Shown one piece after another: positions 1 to 8,427 of a stretch of 64,000 nt of DNA. Each line of letters begins with the position of its first letter. Position 1 is the stretch's first letter. Source of the DNA: Verrucomicrobiota bacterium (GTDB lineage: Bacteria > Verrucomicrobiota > Verrucomicrobiia > Opitutales > Opitutaceae); assembly GCA_016235555.1 (NCBI GenBank), contig JACRKC010000005.1, positions 1 to 64,000 on the forward strand. Direction: 5' to 3'. The position numbers and the translations under genes were made by a program. A model generated the notes under the pieces. That model worked only from the letters and a program-made list of their open reading frames with translations, was not told where the DNA came from and searched no databases.

Positions 1-138
1 GGGAGCGCACCCGTCTCGGGTGCTGGTGCCGGCGTCTCGCCGACACCTCCGAAATCCTCGGCGAGACGCCGAGGACGGCCCGCGGGACGCGGGCGCTCCC
101 CGAACCACCGCGTGTCACTCAATTGTGCGAGCCTCAGT
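1..138. repeat. Palindromic repeat family D, copy 1 (cut by window edge)
   Basis: Outer stem GGGAGCGCACCCGTCTCGGG pairs with GACGCGGGCGCTCCC. Inside is a second hairpin built from GGCGTCTCGCC and its partner. It is followed by the tail GCGTGTCACTCAATTGTG. The same element recurs at 14460-14640 and, without the inner hairpin, at 41471-41606. Positions 139-251 hold no gene that I can support. Confidence 0.85.
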
Positions 139-251
139 AATAGATGACAAATTCGCCTGGGCATTTCGCCCGCCAGCGGACTCCTCCCGTCCGCGCCGAG
201 CCCCTTCTTCAACGCCCGCCGCCCCGCACCGGGGCCAAATAGTATCACGCC

Positions 252-1160
252 TCAATAGCGCTTTCGCTCCGTGGATTTCGGATCGGTCACAAGGTCACCA
301 CTGTTGAGCTTCCCGTCCCACGCACTCGCGCGGAAAGTGCCGCCGGCATCGTAATACTTTTTCGCGGTGTCGACGGTGTTCACCATCACGCCCGGTTCAT
401 CCAGCTTGAGCGCGCCGGCGATGAGGCCGTCCGGTGTGATGAACCGGCTCTCCCAACTGCGCGACGCGGAACTGTTGTTGATCGAAATGAACATCGCGTG
501 GTCCGCGGCGCGGGCCTGCGCCGTCGGCGGCATGATCTTCGGATGGATGGAGCCCTCCTTTTGCCGGGCGTTGTAGAACGAGTGGAACATCACCTTCACG
601 CCGAGCCGGCCATACTCGCGATACAGCTCGGGAAACCGGATGTCGTAACAAATCAGCAGACCGCACCGCACCCCCTTCACCTCGAACGTCACGAAGTGAT
701 CGCCCGGTGTATAATGCCTCAGATCGCCCGTCGTGCAGAAGCGCTTGTCGTAGCGGTCGACCACCGCCCCGGACGCATCGATCACATAGAGCGAGTTGTG
801 CGGTTTGTGCTCGCCGCTCAGGCGGTGCGCCGCGCCCAGGACCACCCACACGCGCAGTTCGCGGGCGAGCGCGCGGACCTGCTCCAACTCCGCGCGTTGC
901 TGCGCCCACGGGAAACCGTCCAGCGATTTTACATCCACACCGGCATAACCGCACAGCGCCGCCTCCGGGAAATGGACGATTTCCGCCCCCGCGGCCTGCG
1001 CCTCGGTCATCTGGCGCCGGATCCACTGCCCGTTGGCGACGACGTCGGCCGATACCGGAAACTGGCACGTGCCGACGCGCAACTCGGCCGCGAGGCCGGC
1101 GGCGCAGGACCCCAGCAGGATCAGCATCAACCAACTCGTTCGATCGGCGATTCTCGTCAT
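252..1160 (-). CDS. Carbon-nitrogen hydrolase (nitrilase superfamily), exported
   Basis: A 302-residue protein hydrolysing a carbon-nitrogen bond (amide or nitrile type); the substrate is unknown. The nitrilase triad is visible: Glu66 in HFPEAALCGY, Lys139 in YDKRF and Cys171 in LICYDIRFPE. This is the spacing expected for the family. Residues 9-25 form a hydrophobic signal peptide ending LAAE, with a possible lipobox-like LLGSC at 15-19, so the enzyme probably acts outside the cytoplasm, which is less common for nitrilases. It stands alone: upstream is a 470 bp repeat-rich spacer. The family call is firm; the specific reaction is not. Confidence 0.88.
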   Translation of the reverse strand: MTRIADRTSWLMLILLGSCAAGLAAELRVGTCQFPVSADVVANGQWIRRQMTEAQAAGAEIVHFPEAALCGYAGVDVKSLDGFPWAQQRAELEQVRALARELRVWVVLGAAHRLSGEHKPHNSLYVIDASGAVVDRYDKRFCTTGDLRHYTPGDHFVTFEVKGVRCGLLICYDIRFPELYREYGRLGVKVMFHSFYNARQKEGSIHPKIMPPTAQARAADHAMFISINNSSASRSWESRFITPDGLIAGALKLDEPGVMVNTVDTAKKYYDAGGTFRASAWDGKLNSGDLVTDPKSTERKRY

Positions 1161-1292
1161 GGGAACATGGGGTTGGGGGGACGGTGCGCGGACAGGAACG
1201 ACCGCGTTTCACGCCCAGACCCAACTACGGGCGGGACGATCCTGCAAGACCAACGCCGGAGGGCGCATCTCACTTTCTTGCCGCGAGCCGAA

Positions 1293-1378
1293 CGGTGGGC
1301 CGGCCGCTCCGCGGGCGGCCAAGGGCGAGTGAGAATCGAAGCGTTCTGGCCGTGCGCGGAGCAGCGCCCGGCCCACCC
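1293..1378. repeat. Intergenic inverted repeat (GGTGGGCCGG type)
   Basis: GGTGGGCCGGCCGCTCC on the left pairs imperfectly with the reverse complement of GGAGCAGCGCCCGGCCCACC on the right. It lies between the divergently transcribed nitrilase and PHP genes, next to the larger repeat at 1426. Confidence 0.7.
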
Positions 1379-1425
1379 CGCGGGACAGCGCTTCGCAGGA
1401 AACTGAGGTGCGCCCAAACGCCGGC

Positions 1426-1566
1426 GGGTGTGACTCAAACTGAGGTCAGTTTCCGAATGGCTTGGCTGTAGCGGCGGTCCATGACCGCCGGCGTTGCGCC
1501 AAGGGTATTCGTTCGGCGGTCATAGACCGCCGCTACAGAGCGCTGACCTCAGTTTGAGTTGCACCC
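1426..1566. repeat. MITE-like 141 bp repeat, family C copy 1
   Basis: The ends are near-perfect inverted repeats of about 24 bp (GGGTGTGACTCAAACTGAGG at the left; reverse complement GGGTGCAACTCAAACTGAGG at the right). Inside are GTAGCGGCGGTC hairpin arms and an asymmetric centre GCGCCAAGGGTATTCG. A 141 bp copy in the opposite orientation lies at 60266-60406. No transposase is encoded. Confidence 0.9.
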
Positions 1567-1635
1567 AACGCCGCCCCCACCGCGAATGAACCCTTGCACG
1601 GCCCGGCCCGGGCGCAAATCTCGGCGGTTTCACTG

Positions 1636-2457
1636 ATGCCGTCCGCGCCCATTCTCTACGAATCACACTGCCACACGCCGCTCTGCAAACACGCCCGGGG
1701 CGAACCGGCCGACTACGCCGCCGTCGCCGAAAAGCGCGGCCTGAAGGGCCTCATCGTCACCTGCCATTGTCCCCTGCCCGACGGCATCTCCGCCGGCGTG
1801 CGCATGGCCCCGGAGGAATACGACCGCTACATCGCGATGGTCGCGGAGGCCCGTGCCGCGTTCGCCGGGCGGGTCGATGTGCGGCTCGGCCTCGAAAGCG
1901 ACTATTACCCCGGCGTCGAGCCGTGGCTCGAAAAACTCCACGCCCGCGCGCCGCTGCACCACGTGCTCGGCTCGGTGCACCCGCAGGTGCCCGACTACCG
2001 CGACCGCTATTTCACGGGCGACTGGTTTGCCTACCAGCAGCTCTATTTCGACCACGTGGCCGCCGCCGCCGAGACCGGGCTCTACGACACGATGGCCCAT
2101 CCCGACCTCATCAAGAACGAGTCGCCGTCGGAGTGGCGTTTCCTCCGCATCGAGCCGTTCATCGAGCGCGCCCTCGACCGCATCGCCGCGACCGGTGTCG
2201 CGATGGAGATCAACACCAGCGGCCTGCACAAAGCCATCCCCGAGATGAATCCCGGCCTCGCGATGCTCCAGCACATGCAACGGCGCGGCATCCCGGTTGT
2301 CATCGGCGCGGACGCCCATCGCCCCGAACGCGTCGGCGCCGACTACCACACCGCGCTGCGCCACCTCGAAGCCGCCGGCTATCGCGAAGTCAGTTTCTTC
2401 CTCGACCGCCAGCGCCAGAGCGTGCCGATCGCCGCGGCGAAGGCGTCGCTGCGCTAG
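1636..2457 (+). CDS. PHP-domain phosphatase, histidinol-phosphatase (HisK/HisJ) type
   Basis: A 273-residue soluble PHP-family hydrolase. The trinuclear metal-site motifs are present: SHCH at residues 10-13 at the start, GSVHP in the middle, MAHPDLIK, and GADAHRPE near the C terminus. This pattern and length match histidinol-phosphate phosphatase (late histidine biosynthesis). No other his genes are nearby, so a role on another phosphoester cannot be excluded. The ATG at 1636 is chosen because the upstream TTG at 1594 adds only 14 unconserved residues and would sit close to the repeat. The stop codon is the first base set of the next palindrome. Confidence 0.85.
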   Translation: MPSAPILYESHCHTPLCKHARGEPADYAAVAEKRGLKGLIVTCHCPLPDGISAGVRMAPEEYDRYIAMVAEARAAFAGRVDVRLGLESDYYPGVEPWLEKLHARAPLHHVLGSVHPQVPDYRDRYFTGDWFAYQQLYFDHVAAAAETGLYDTMAHPDLIKNESPSEWRFLRIEPFIERALDRIAATGVAMEINTSGLHKAIPEMNPGLAMLQHMQRRGIPVVIGADAHRPERVGADYHTALRHLEAAGYREVSFFLDRQRQSVPIAAAKASLR

Positions 2458-2597
2458 GGCAGCGACACAAAAGAAACACGACGTTGCGAAGCCTGGTAGC
2501 TGCGAGCTTGAGCTAGTGTTTTCCGGGCTCGCCACTCGCGCACGCTCGCAGCTACCCGGCGTTGCGCTATGCCGTTTTCTTCCGGGGCGCTGCCCTA
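2455..2597. repeat. Convergent-gene palindrome (terminator-like)
   Basis: The ends CTAGGGCAGCG and CGCTGCCCTAG are exact inverted repeats and contain the stop codons of both flanking convergent genes. Nested inside are GGTAGCTGCGAGC and GCTCGCAGCTACC. It probably works as a bidirectional termination or stabilising structure, and it shares the modular nested design of the other repeats. Confidence 0.75.
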
Positions 2598-3815
2598 GGC
2601 GTCGAAACCCGGCACCTTCAGGCGCTCGCCATCCTTGAGCGCTGATTGGTGCGCGACGAGACCGGGCGCCGTGTAGGCCACCGCTTCGTAAACATCCACC
2701 GCCGGTCGCCGGCCCTGCACGATCGCGTCGATGAATTCGTGCGTGATGAACGTGTGCGAGCCCTCGTGCCCGCTGTTGTGGCGGAGCGGTGCAGGCAGCC
2801 GGTCGGTCTTCCACCACTCCGGCACCGCGTAGTTTTCGAAGCCGGGCAGTTGCCGTTCGAAGCCGCCGCTGTCTTTCTCCGTCTGCTTGCCCGCGCGCAC
2901 AATCACCGCGCCGACGCCGTTCGGATCGGGAAAGAAGAAACTCATCTTGTCGCCGTAAAACCGCGCGCGTTCGCCTCCACGGTGGGCTCCGCGCCACCAC
3001 ACCTGCACCTGCATGGGGTGACCGCGATTGGTGCGGAAGTGCGCCGTCTCGTTCCAGAACGGATTGCGGTAAACATTGCCTTTGAGCTGCGGATCCTCGT
3101 CGCCCCAGCCCGTGCAAGTGACTTCCGTCAGTCGCTCACCCGTGATGCTGATGAGGTGCGCGGTGCAATGCGTCGGGTAGTGCATCGGCGGCAGCCCGTG
3201 CCGCCACGTGGGTTTCCCGCCTTCGAACCAGAGCGACTCGAGCCCCGCGTGATGATACATCGACTCCGTGCAGTAGATTGTTCCGAACTTCCCTGCGCGG
3301 TGGAACTCCCGTGCCGAGATCGTCGGCTGCTGCCAGTGGCTCGTCTCCGCCATCATGTAGGTGAGGCCGCTCGCCTTCACCGCGTCGATGAGCACGCGAC
3401 ATTCTTCGAGGCTCGCCGCCGCGGGCACGGCGCACAGCACGTGTTTGCCCGCCTTGAGCGACTGCACGACGTGGCGCACGTGGTCCGGCACCGGCGTCGC
3501 CAGAAACACCGCCTCGATCCGCGGATCGCGCAGCAACTCCTCCAGCGAGTCGTAGGCCTTGGCGCATTGGTAGACCTTCTGGAGCGCCGCGCGGCGTTCC
3601 GGCCGCAAGTCGCTCACGGCCTCGACCGTGCAGTTCGGATGCTCGTGAAACTGAAACGTCGCGCCAAACCGCCCGCCCACGATGCCCATGCGCACCTTGC
3701 GTCCGCTTGCGGGTTCACCTGCAAAGGCGAAGCGCGGCGAGAGCGCAACGGCGGCGGCGGAGCCGGCCAGTCTTAGGAAATGACGGCGCGAGGAAGGGGG
3801 AAGACGTGGGGGCAT
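2595..3815 (-). CDS. Gfo/Idh/MocA-family oxidoreductase, Tat-exported
   Basis: A 406-residue NAD(P)-dependent oxidoreductase of the Gfo/Idh/MocA superfamily. The N terminus has a twin-arginine signal (SRRHFLRLAG, residues 9-18) followed by an alanine-rich hydrophobic stretch ending FAFAG, so it is probably exported folded with its cofactor. The Rossmann start RMGIVGGRFG follows, then LATPVPDHVRHV and KHVLCAVPAA, where the usual E-K-P is replaced by A-V-P, so the catalytic lysine of the family appears missing. Such Tat-exported versions are common in Verrucomicrobia and Planctomycetes and are usually tied to carbohydrate use. The substrate is unknown. Confidence 0.85.
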   Translation of the reverse strand: MPPRLPPSSRRHFLRLAGSAAAVALSPRFAFAGEPASGRKVRMGIVGGRFGATFQFHEHPNCTVEAVSDLRPERRAALQKVYQCAKAYDSLEELLRDPRIEAVFLATPVPDHVRHVVQSLKAGKHVLCAVPAAASLEECRVLIDAVKASGLTYMMAETSHWQQPTISAREFHRAGKFGTIYCTESMYHHAGLESLWFEGGKPTWRHGLPPMHYPTHCTAHLISITGERLTEVTCTGWGDEDPQLKGNVYRNPFWNETAHFRTNRGHPMQVQVWWRGAHRGGERARFYGDKMSFFFPDPNGVGAVIVRAGKQTEKDSGGFERQLPGFENYAVPEWWKTDRLPAPLRHNSGHEGSHTFITHEFIDAIVQGRRPAVDVYEAVAYTAPGLVAHQSALKDGERLKVPGFDA

Positions 3816-3878
3816 ACGTTCGTTGGAGCGGCCTTGCTCTAGCAGTCGCCGCTCCCCCCGAACAAGCCAATCCGCGCC

Positions 3879-6035
3879 TCAATGTCCCAGTCGTGACACC
3901 ATCGCGTAGATGATCAGCACGAGCAGCACGAGACCGGTGCCGAAGAAGATGAAGCCCATCGTCTTTGCGATGTTCTTGCGCCCCTCCCAGTCGTCGGCCC
4001 TCACGCGGTAGAGGTCGAGTTTGCCGGCGGCGAGCAGGCGGTCATACCAGCGCTTCCGCTCGTGGAGCATCTCCGTTTTCGAGATGCGGCCCGAGAAGAT
4101 CACGGTGTCCATCGGGAATTTCTCGATGCGGAAATGGGTGTTGAAGAAGTGGAATGAGAAGATGAACCCCGCCGCGAGCAGCGCCTCGTCGGAGTGGACC
4201 ACCATCGCGATGTTGATCACCCAACCGGGGAGGAACGCCGTGAAGAACTTCGGGAACCACAGGATCAGGCCCGAGAAGCCGATGATCGCGATGCCCCAGA
4301 ACACGGCGAAATAATCGAAGCGCTCCCAGTAGGTCCAGCGGTCGAATTGCGGCCGCGGACCCTTGCCGAAGAACCATTTCTGGTGGTCGATGAAATCGCG
4401 CCAGTCCTGGAACGACGGCACCATCGAGTCGGGGCCGAACACCACGCCCCACACGCGCCCGAGCGAGAATCGGCCGGTGGCGGGATCGCGCAGGTTGTGG
4501 CGTTGCCTCCAGAAATGCGGAATCAGGCTCCCCACGTGCAGCACGAAATACAGGAACGTCACGACCGCCGCGTAGTGGTGCAGCGTGCGCGCGACCTCGG
4601 CGCTGCCGAGCAGGCGGAACATCGTCTTCGCCCAGTCGGTGTAGTAGAACTTCAGCGGCATGCCGGTGATGACGAGGGCGAGGAAGCTCGTGACCATCAT
4701 CAGGTGCAGCGTGCGCTCGAACGGCGTGAACCGCGTGAACACATCGTCATCGACGTGCGCCTGGATCTTCGCCTCGCGAAACGCCTTCGAGTCGTGCGTG
4801 TAGAGGTAGATCGAGCGCACGAGCCAGAACACCGTGTGCAGGCCGAAGAACGCGAACACGCTCACGAGCAGCGTGGTCATGAAGATGAAAACCTTGTTGA
4901 GCACCGGGTAGTTGACCTTGTCGAGGGGGTTGGCGTGCGGCGCGTATTCGGTGAACCTGGCGTTCACGCCCGGGTGGCACTGCGCGCAGGTGCCGACGAT
5001 CTTGTCCTTGTGCAGGCGCGAGCGCTTGTCGCTCACGGGGAAGACGTCGTGATGCCCGTGGCAGTCGTAGCACGCGGCGACATCGGACGCGACGTTGGGC
5101 CGGCCGAGCGCCATCGCCTTGCCGTGATACGTTTCGCGGTAGTGCTCGAGCCGGTCTTCGTGGCATTTGCCGCAACTCTGGTCGCTGTTGCCCTTGAAGT
5201 GCGCGGTCGCCGGTTTCTCGATATCGTGCGCACTGTGGCAGTCGGTGCACACGGGGCCTTTCTTGTCGCCCTTGGCGAGCAACTGGCCGTGGACGCTCTG
5301 CTTGTAGGTGTCCTCGATCCCGACGTGGCAGGCGCCGCAGGACTTGGCGATGTTCGCGTGGTTGGTGTGCGAGTCCTTGTCGATGCTGCGCTTGATGTCA
5401 TGCACGCCGTGGCAATCGTTGCACGAGGGCGCGACGATGAGGCCCATTTTCACGAGCGCCTTGCCGTGGATGCTGTCGAGGTAGTGGCCCGCCGCCTTCT
5501 GCTGGCCCATGCGGTAGTCCTTCGCGAGCTTGGGGTCGTCGTGGCAGGTGCCGCAGGTCTTCGGGAGGTTGAGCTTGAAGACGGGCGAGTCGGACTGCTT
5601 GACCGGCACCATGTCGTGCGTGCCGTGGCAGCTGCTGCACTTCGCGGCGTCGGACGCGCCGAGCTTGTGGCTCATGCCATGGATGCTCGCGGCGAACTGT
5701 GCATTGGCTTTTTCGTGACACGAGCCGCACCGCGCCGGCGGGAGCTTCGAGGGATGCTCGGGATCCTTGATCGCATCGTGGCAGTCGACGCAGTTGAGTT
5801 TGCCGTGGACGGACTTCGCGAACAGCTCCGGCCGCACGCCGATCCAGACCGGCGGCTCGCCCTTCTTCTTCGGCTTAAACTCCGCCTCGTGGCAATCCAT
5901 GCACTCCTTGTTCGGGATGGGTTTCTTCGCGGCGGCAGGGGTGGCGTCGGCGGCCCGGAGACCGCTTGCGGCCCAAAACAGCAGGGCGAAGACAGCGATC
6001 CCGTGCCGGAAGGAGGAGCGGCAAAAAGCGTTCAT
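3879..6035 (-). CDS. Undecahaem c-type cytochrome fused to a b-type cytochrome membrane module
   Basis: A 718-residue protein. After a signal peptide (residues 11-29), eleven CXXCH haem-c motifs start near residues 45, 82, 103, 133, 161, 205, 233, 263, 288, 322 and 350. From about residue 383 on there is a multi-pass membrane module with conserved histidines (for example H400, H444, H488, H500), resembling the FdnI/HydC-type dihaem cytochrome b. The layout recalls Geobacter CbcL, a quinol-oxidising inner-membrane cytochrome. I infer quinol oxidation with transfer to a periplasmic haem wire, or the reverse. The start at 6035 is chosen because GGGGGA lies 9 bases upstream and the signal peptide follows. 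The NapC-like gene is just upstream in the same direction. Confidence 0.88.
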   Translation of the reverse strand: MNAFCRSSFRHGIAVFALLFWAASGLRAADATPAAAKKPIPNKECMDCHEAEFKPKKKGEPPVWIGVRPELFAKSVHGKLNCVDCHDAIKDPEHPSKLPPARCGSCHEKANAQFAASIHGMSHKLGASDAAKCSSCHGTHDMVPVKQSDSPVFKLNLPKTCGTCHDDPKLAKDYRMGQQKAAGHYLDSIHGKALVKMGLIVAPSCNDCHGVHDIKRSIDKDSHTNHANIAKSCGACHVGIEDTYKQSVHGQLLAKGDKKGPVCTDCHSAHDIEKPATAHFKGNSDQSCGKCHEDRLEHYRETYHGKAMALGRPNVASDVAACYDCHGHHDVFPVSDKRSRLHKDKIVGTCAQCHPGVNARFTEYAPHANPLDKVNYPVLNKVFIFMTTLLVSVFAFFGLHTVFWLVRSIYLYTHDSKAFREAKIQAHVDDDVFTRFTPFERTLHLMMVTSFLALVITGMPLKFYYTDWAKTMFRLLGSAEVARTLHHYAAVVTFLYFVLHVGSLIPHFWRQRHNLRDPATGRFSLGRVWGVVFGPDSMVPSFQDWRDFIDHQKWFFGKGPRPQFDRWTYWERFDYFAVFWGIAIIGFSGLILWFPKFFTAFLPGWVINIAMVVHSDEALLAAGFIFSFHFFNTHFRIEKFPMDTVIFSGRISKTEMLHERKRWYDRLLAAGKLDLYRVRADDWEGRKNIAKTMGFIFFGTGLVLLVLIIYAMVSRLGH

Positions 6036-6128
6036 AACCGTTTCCCCCATCATGCGGCCCAAAGCCGCGCACCGGCTACGCAGGCGTTGCGCGTTCGTGC
6101 GCAACGGTTGGCAATAACCGTCTTCAGT

Positions 6129-6210
6129 GGTGGGCGGGCACGTCCCCGTGCCCGCATGACGATCGCGGCCCGACCAAACCCATGCGGGCGCAGGGACGCG
6201 CCCGCCCACC
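6129..6210. repeat. Intergenic palindrome between the two multihaem genes
   Basis: GGTGGGCGGGCACGTCCCCG pairs with the reverse complement of a right arm ending CGCGCCCGCCCACC, with ATGCGGGC and GCCCGCAT inside. It fills the 183 bp gap within the cytochrome operon and may modulate mRNA stability or read-through between the two genes. Confidence 0.7.
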
Positions 6211-6218
6211 CGCGAGCG

Positions 6219-7736
6219 TTACTTCTGGATGCCGCCGTTGTGGCAGTCGGCGCAGGTCAGATCCGGATCGAGCTCGCCGCCCGGATGCGCGAATTTCAGG
6301 CCCTTGGCCGAGAGGGTTTCGAGTTCGGCGCCCCGGCCCTGCGAGATGATCGTGTGGCACGTCGTGCAGTCGCTGGCGCGCACCGTCTCGCCGGCCGACG
6401 ACTTGTGCTTGTCGTCGTGGCAGCGGAAGCAGCCGGGCCAGTCCTTGTGGCCGATGTTGTTCGGATACACGCGCCAGTCAGCCTTCCGCTCGGGGAAGAT
6501 GGTGGTCGCGAAAATCTCCTGCACCTTCGTGATCGACGCGGGCAGGACGGCGGCAAACTCCGCGTCCGCGTATTTGCCCTTCATGAATTCGGCGATCTTC
6601 GCCGGGGCGTCGGCGGCGGTCAGGTCCTTCTGCGTCATCGCCTGCACGGCGACGCGCTTGATGTTGGGCAGCTTGGTGCTGATCGCGCCGGACGCCATCG
6701 CGCGCTCGACGGAGTCGTTGGCCGTCGGGAAGGTGTGGGCGGGGCGGTTGTGGCAGTCCATGCAGTCCATCACGCGGAGGCCGGCGGCCGGCGGATCGGA
6801 CTTGAACTTCTCGGTGCGGAAGGTGCGCGATGTGCCATCCTTCATGTTGGTGACGCGCATCCAGGGAATGTCCTGCCGTTTGTCATCCGTCGCGTAATAC
6901 TCGACGCGGTTGTCGGGATTGACGTGCCAGTGGATGCCGCCCGCGGGGCCGCCCGGCGCGCTGGTGTTCACGTGCATGAGGATGCGCGCCGTGTAGGGCG
7001 TGTTCTTCTTGTCCGACGCGAAATGCAGGTAGTTCACATCGATGTTGCCGTGGAATTTCTCCGGCCAGTGGCACTTCTCGCAGATGTCCTGCGCCGGGCG
7101 GAGGTTTTTGATGGGGGTCTCGATCGGGCGCTTGTAGTTGTCCAGCGTGTAGGCGATCAGCTGGTGGGTGCCGTTGATCTTGGCCTTCACAAACCACTCG
7201 GCGCCGGAGCCGATGTGGCATTCCACGCAGTCGACGCGTGCGTGCGCGCCACGTTTGTAGGTGATGAGTTCGGGGTTCATCGCCTTGTGGCAGACCTCGC
7301 CACAGAACTGCGTCGATTCGGAATAGTGGTAAGTCTGGTAGCTGCCGAACGCGCTCAGGAGCAGAAACATGACGCCGCCGCCCGCGAAGATGAAGATGTA
7401 GCGGCGCTGCTTCAGGTCGCCGAAATCGATCTGCCAGCGGTCGGGCCGGTCGCCCGCGTGCTTGAGGGCGTAGCGCCGCTGCGCCCAGGCGCCGAACAGC
7501 ACCATCGCGATTCCGCCGATCAGGAAGATCGGGACGACGACGTAGGTCAGGATGCCGAGGTAGGGATTCTTCTCCCGCTGCGAGAAGTCCATCCACACCA
7601 GAAAGGCAAACGAGACGAGCGCGCCGGCGGAGAACACCGCACCGATGGCGCTGATCCAGTTGTTGAAATGCGACCGCGGCTTGCGCGGGACGCTGGTGGC
7701 ACCCGAATCGGGCGCGGGATTGGACGGTGGTTGCAT
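6219..7736 (-). CDS. NapC/NirT-like membrane-anchored heptahaem cytochrome c
   Basis: A 505-residue protein with three predicted membrane helices near residues 30-49, 63-82 and 113-131. A NapC-type haem domain follows: CGEVCH (145-150, a CX3CH variant), CVECHIGSGA (170) and CEKCHWPEKF (219) with the typical RPIETP and NLRPA motifs between. Four more CXXCH sites (CMDCH, CFRCH, CTTCH, CADCH) lie in the C-terminal half, giving seven haems. NapC/NirT proteins take electrons from menaquinol and pass them to periplasmic partners, here plausibly the eleven-haem protein encoded downstream. The ATG at 7736 is preferred to a TTG at 7787, which would overlap the terminator stem. Confidence 0.88.
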   Translation of the reverse strand: MQPPSNPAPDSGATSVPRKPRSHFNNWISAIGAVFSAGALVSFAFLVWMDFSQREKNPYLGILTYVVVPIFLIGGIAMVLFGAWAQRRYALKHAGDRPDRWQIDFGDLKQRRYIFIFAGGGVMFLLLSAFGSYQTYHYSESTQFCGEVCHKAMNPELITYKRGAHARVDCVECHIGSGAEWFVKAKINGTHQLIAYTLDNYKRPIETPIKNLRPAQDICEKCHWPEKFHGNIDVNYLHFASDKKNTPYTARILMHVNTSAPGGPAGGIHWHVNPDNRVEYYATDDKRQDIPWMRVTNMKDGTSRTFRTEKFKSDPPAAGLRVMDCMDCHNRPAHTFPTANDSVERAMASGAISTKLPNIKRVAVQAMTQKDLTAADAPAKIAEFMKGKYADAEFAAVLPASITKVQEIFATTIFPERKADWRVYPNNIGHKDWPGCFRCHDDKHKSSAGETVRASDCTTCHTIISQGRGAELETLSAKGLKFAHPGGELDPDLTCADCHNGGIQK

Positions 7737-7760
7737 GGGCGGAAGCGCGACGGCGGGCAG

Positions 7761-7798
7761 AAAAAAAGACAGGCGCGGGCGGGTCAACCGCCCGCGCC
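7761..7798 (-). terminator. Rho-independent terminator after the small cytochrome c gene
   Basis: A perfect 11 bp stem (GGCGCGGGCGG with CCGCCCGCGCC) and five-base loop are followed on the minus strand by TGTC and seven T. It separates the class I cytochrome gene from the NapC-like gene, so the latter may need its own promoter or read-through. Confidence 0.9.
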
Positions 7799-7827
7799 AG
7801 CAGACAAGTAATATCGGGAAAAGGGCC

Positions 7828-8166
7828 TCAGCCCTTGAACTTGCGGATATACGCGACGAAATCCTTGATCTCGGCGGCGCTGAGTTCGCCCTTGAAGGCC
7901 TTCATCTTTTCTTTGCCATCCTTGTCGAACACCCCCTCGGTCGTCACTTTGATGATGTCCTCATCCTTCATCTTCGCCTGCACGGCCGCGTCGGTGTAGT
8001 CCTTCAAATTGAGTTTTTTGCCGACCTTGGTCTGGCCCTTGCCGTCGGCCCCATGGCATTTCGCGCACAGGTTCTCCCAGTTTTCCGCGGCGGGAGCAGC
8101 CGAGCTGAGGGCGGCGGCGAGCACGAAGGCGGCGCCAGCGGCGAGAAGTTTGGTGGTCGATTTCAT
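7828..8166 (-). CDS. Small class I cytochrome c
   Basis: A 112-residue protein with a signal peptide (residues 1-27, ending APAAE) and one CAKCH haem site (34-38). The C-terminal region contains methionines (EKMKAF) that could give the axial ligand. It is a soluble periplasmic electron carrier, probably serving either the multihaem pair downstream or the cbb3 oxidase further along the window. The gene is divergent from hypF. A CCCGCAAATATTTC motif just upstream of the start resembles motifs before three other redox genes in the window. Confidence 0.88.
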   Translation of the reverse strand: MKSTTKLLAAGAAFVLAAALSSAAPAAENWENLCAKCHGADGKGQTKVGKKLNLKDYTDAAVQAKMKDEDIIKVTTEGVFDKDGKEKMKAFKGELSAAEIKDFVAYIRKFKG

Positions 8167-8175
8167 AGGTAGGAA

Positions 8176-8189
8176 GAAATATTTGCGGG
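8176..8189 (-). promoter_or_regulatory. Candidate operator, CCGCAA-type palindrome (site 1)
   Basis: CCCGCAAATATTTC on the minus strand, 10-23 bases upstream of the cytochrome c start. It is similar to 10530-10544, 15017-15030 and 19897-19911. This is a tentative shared motif only; I cannot assign a regulator. Confidence 0.3.
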
Positions 8190-8427
8190 CGGGAGTCGGA
8201 GGTGTGGCGTTGTGCAAAACAGTATGTCGGAAGCGACGCGCCGCGGGCTGCGCATCGCTTGCCAACATGCGTGCAAAGCTTGTTTTTTGAAGCCAAATTC
8301 TGCGCGGCCTCCCCTCCGCCCCGACCTCCGCCGCCGGTGTGCGCCCGTTGTGAATCGCTGCGCGTCGGTTGTGTTTTCGATGGTGTGCGCTCGACCGCGC
8401 CGGAGGCGGCGCATTACTGCGGGGACC

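Noticed and set aside
1594-1635. Earlier TTG start for the PHP phosphatase
   Set aside because: It adds 14 residues without similarity to the family; the ATG at 1636 precedes the first metal-binding motif at the usual distance.
4194-7811. A 1205-codon open frame on the plus strand across the cytochrome genes
   Set aside because: It is antisense to two genes with eighteen CXXCH motifs. In high-GC DNA the complementary frame stays open; its product is low-complexity Arg/Val/Ala/Gly with no domain.
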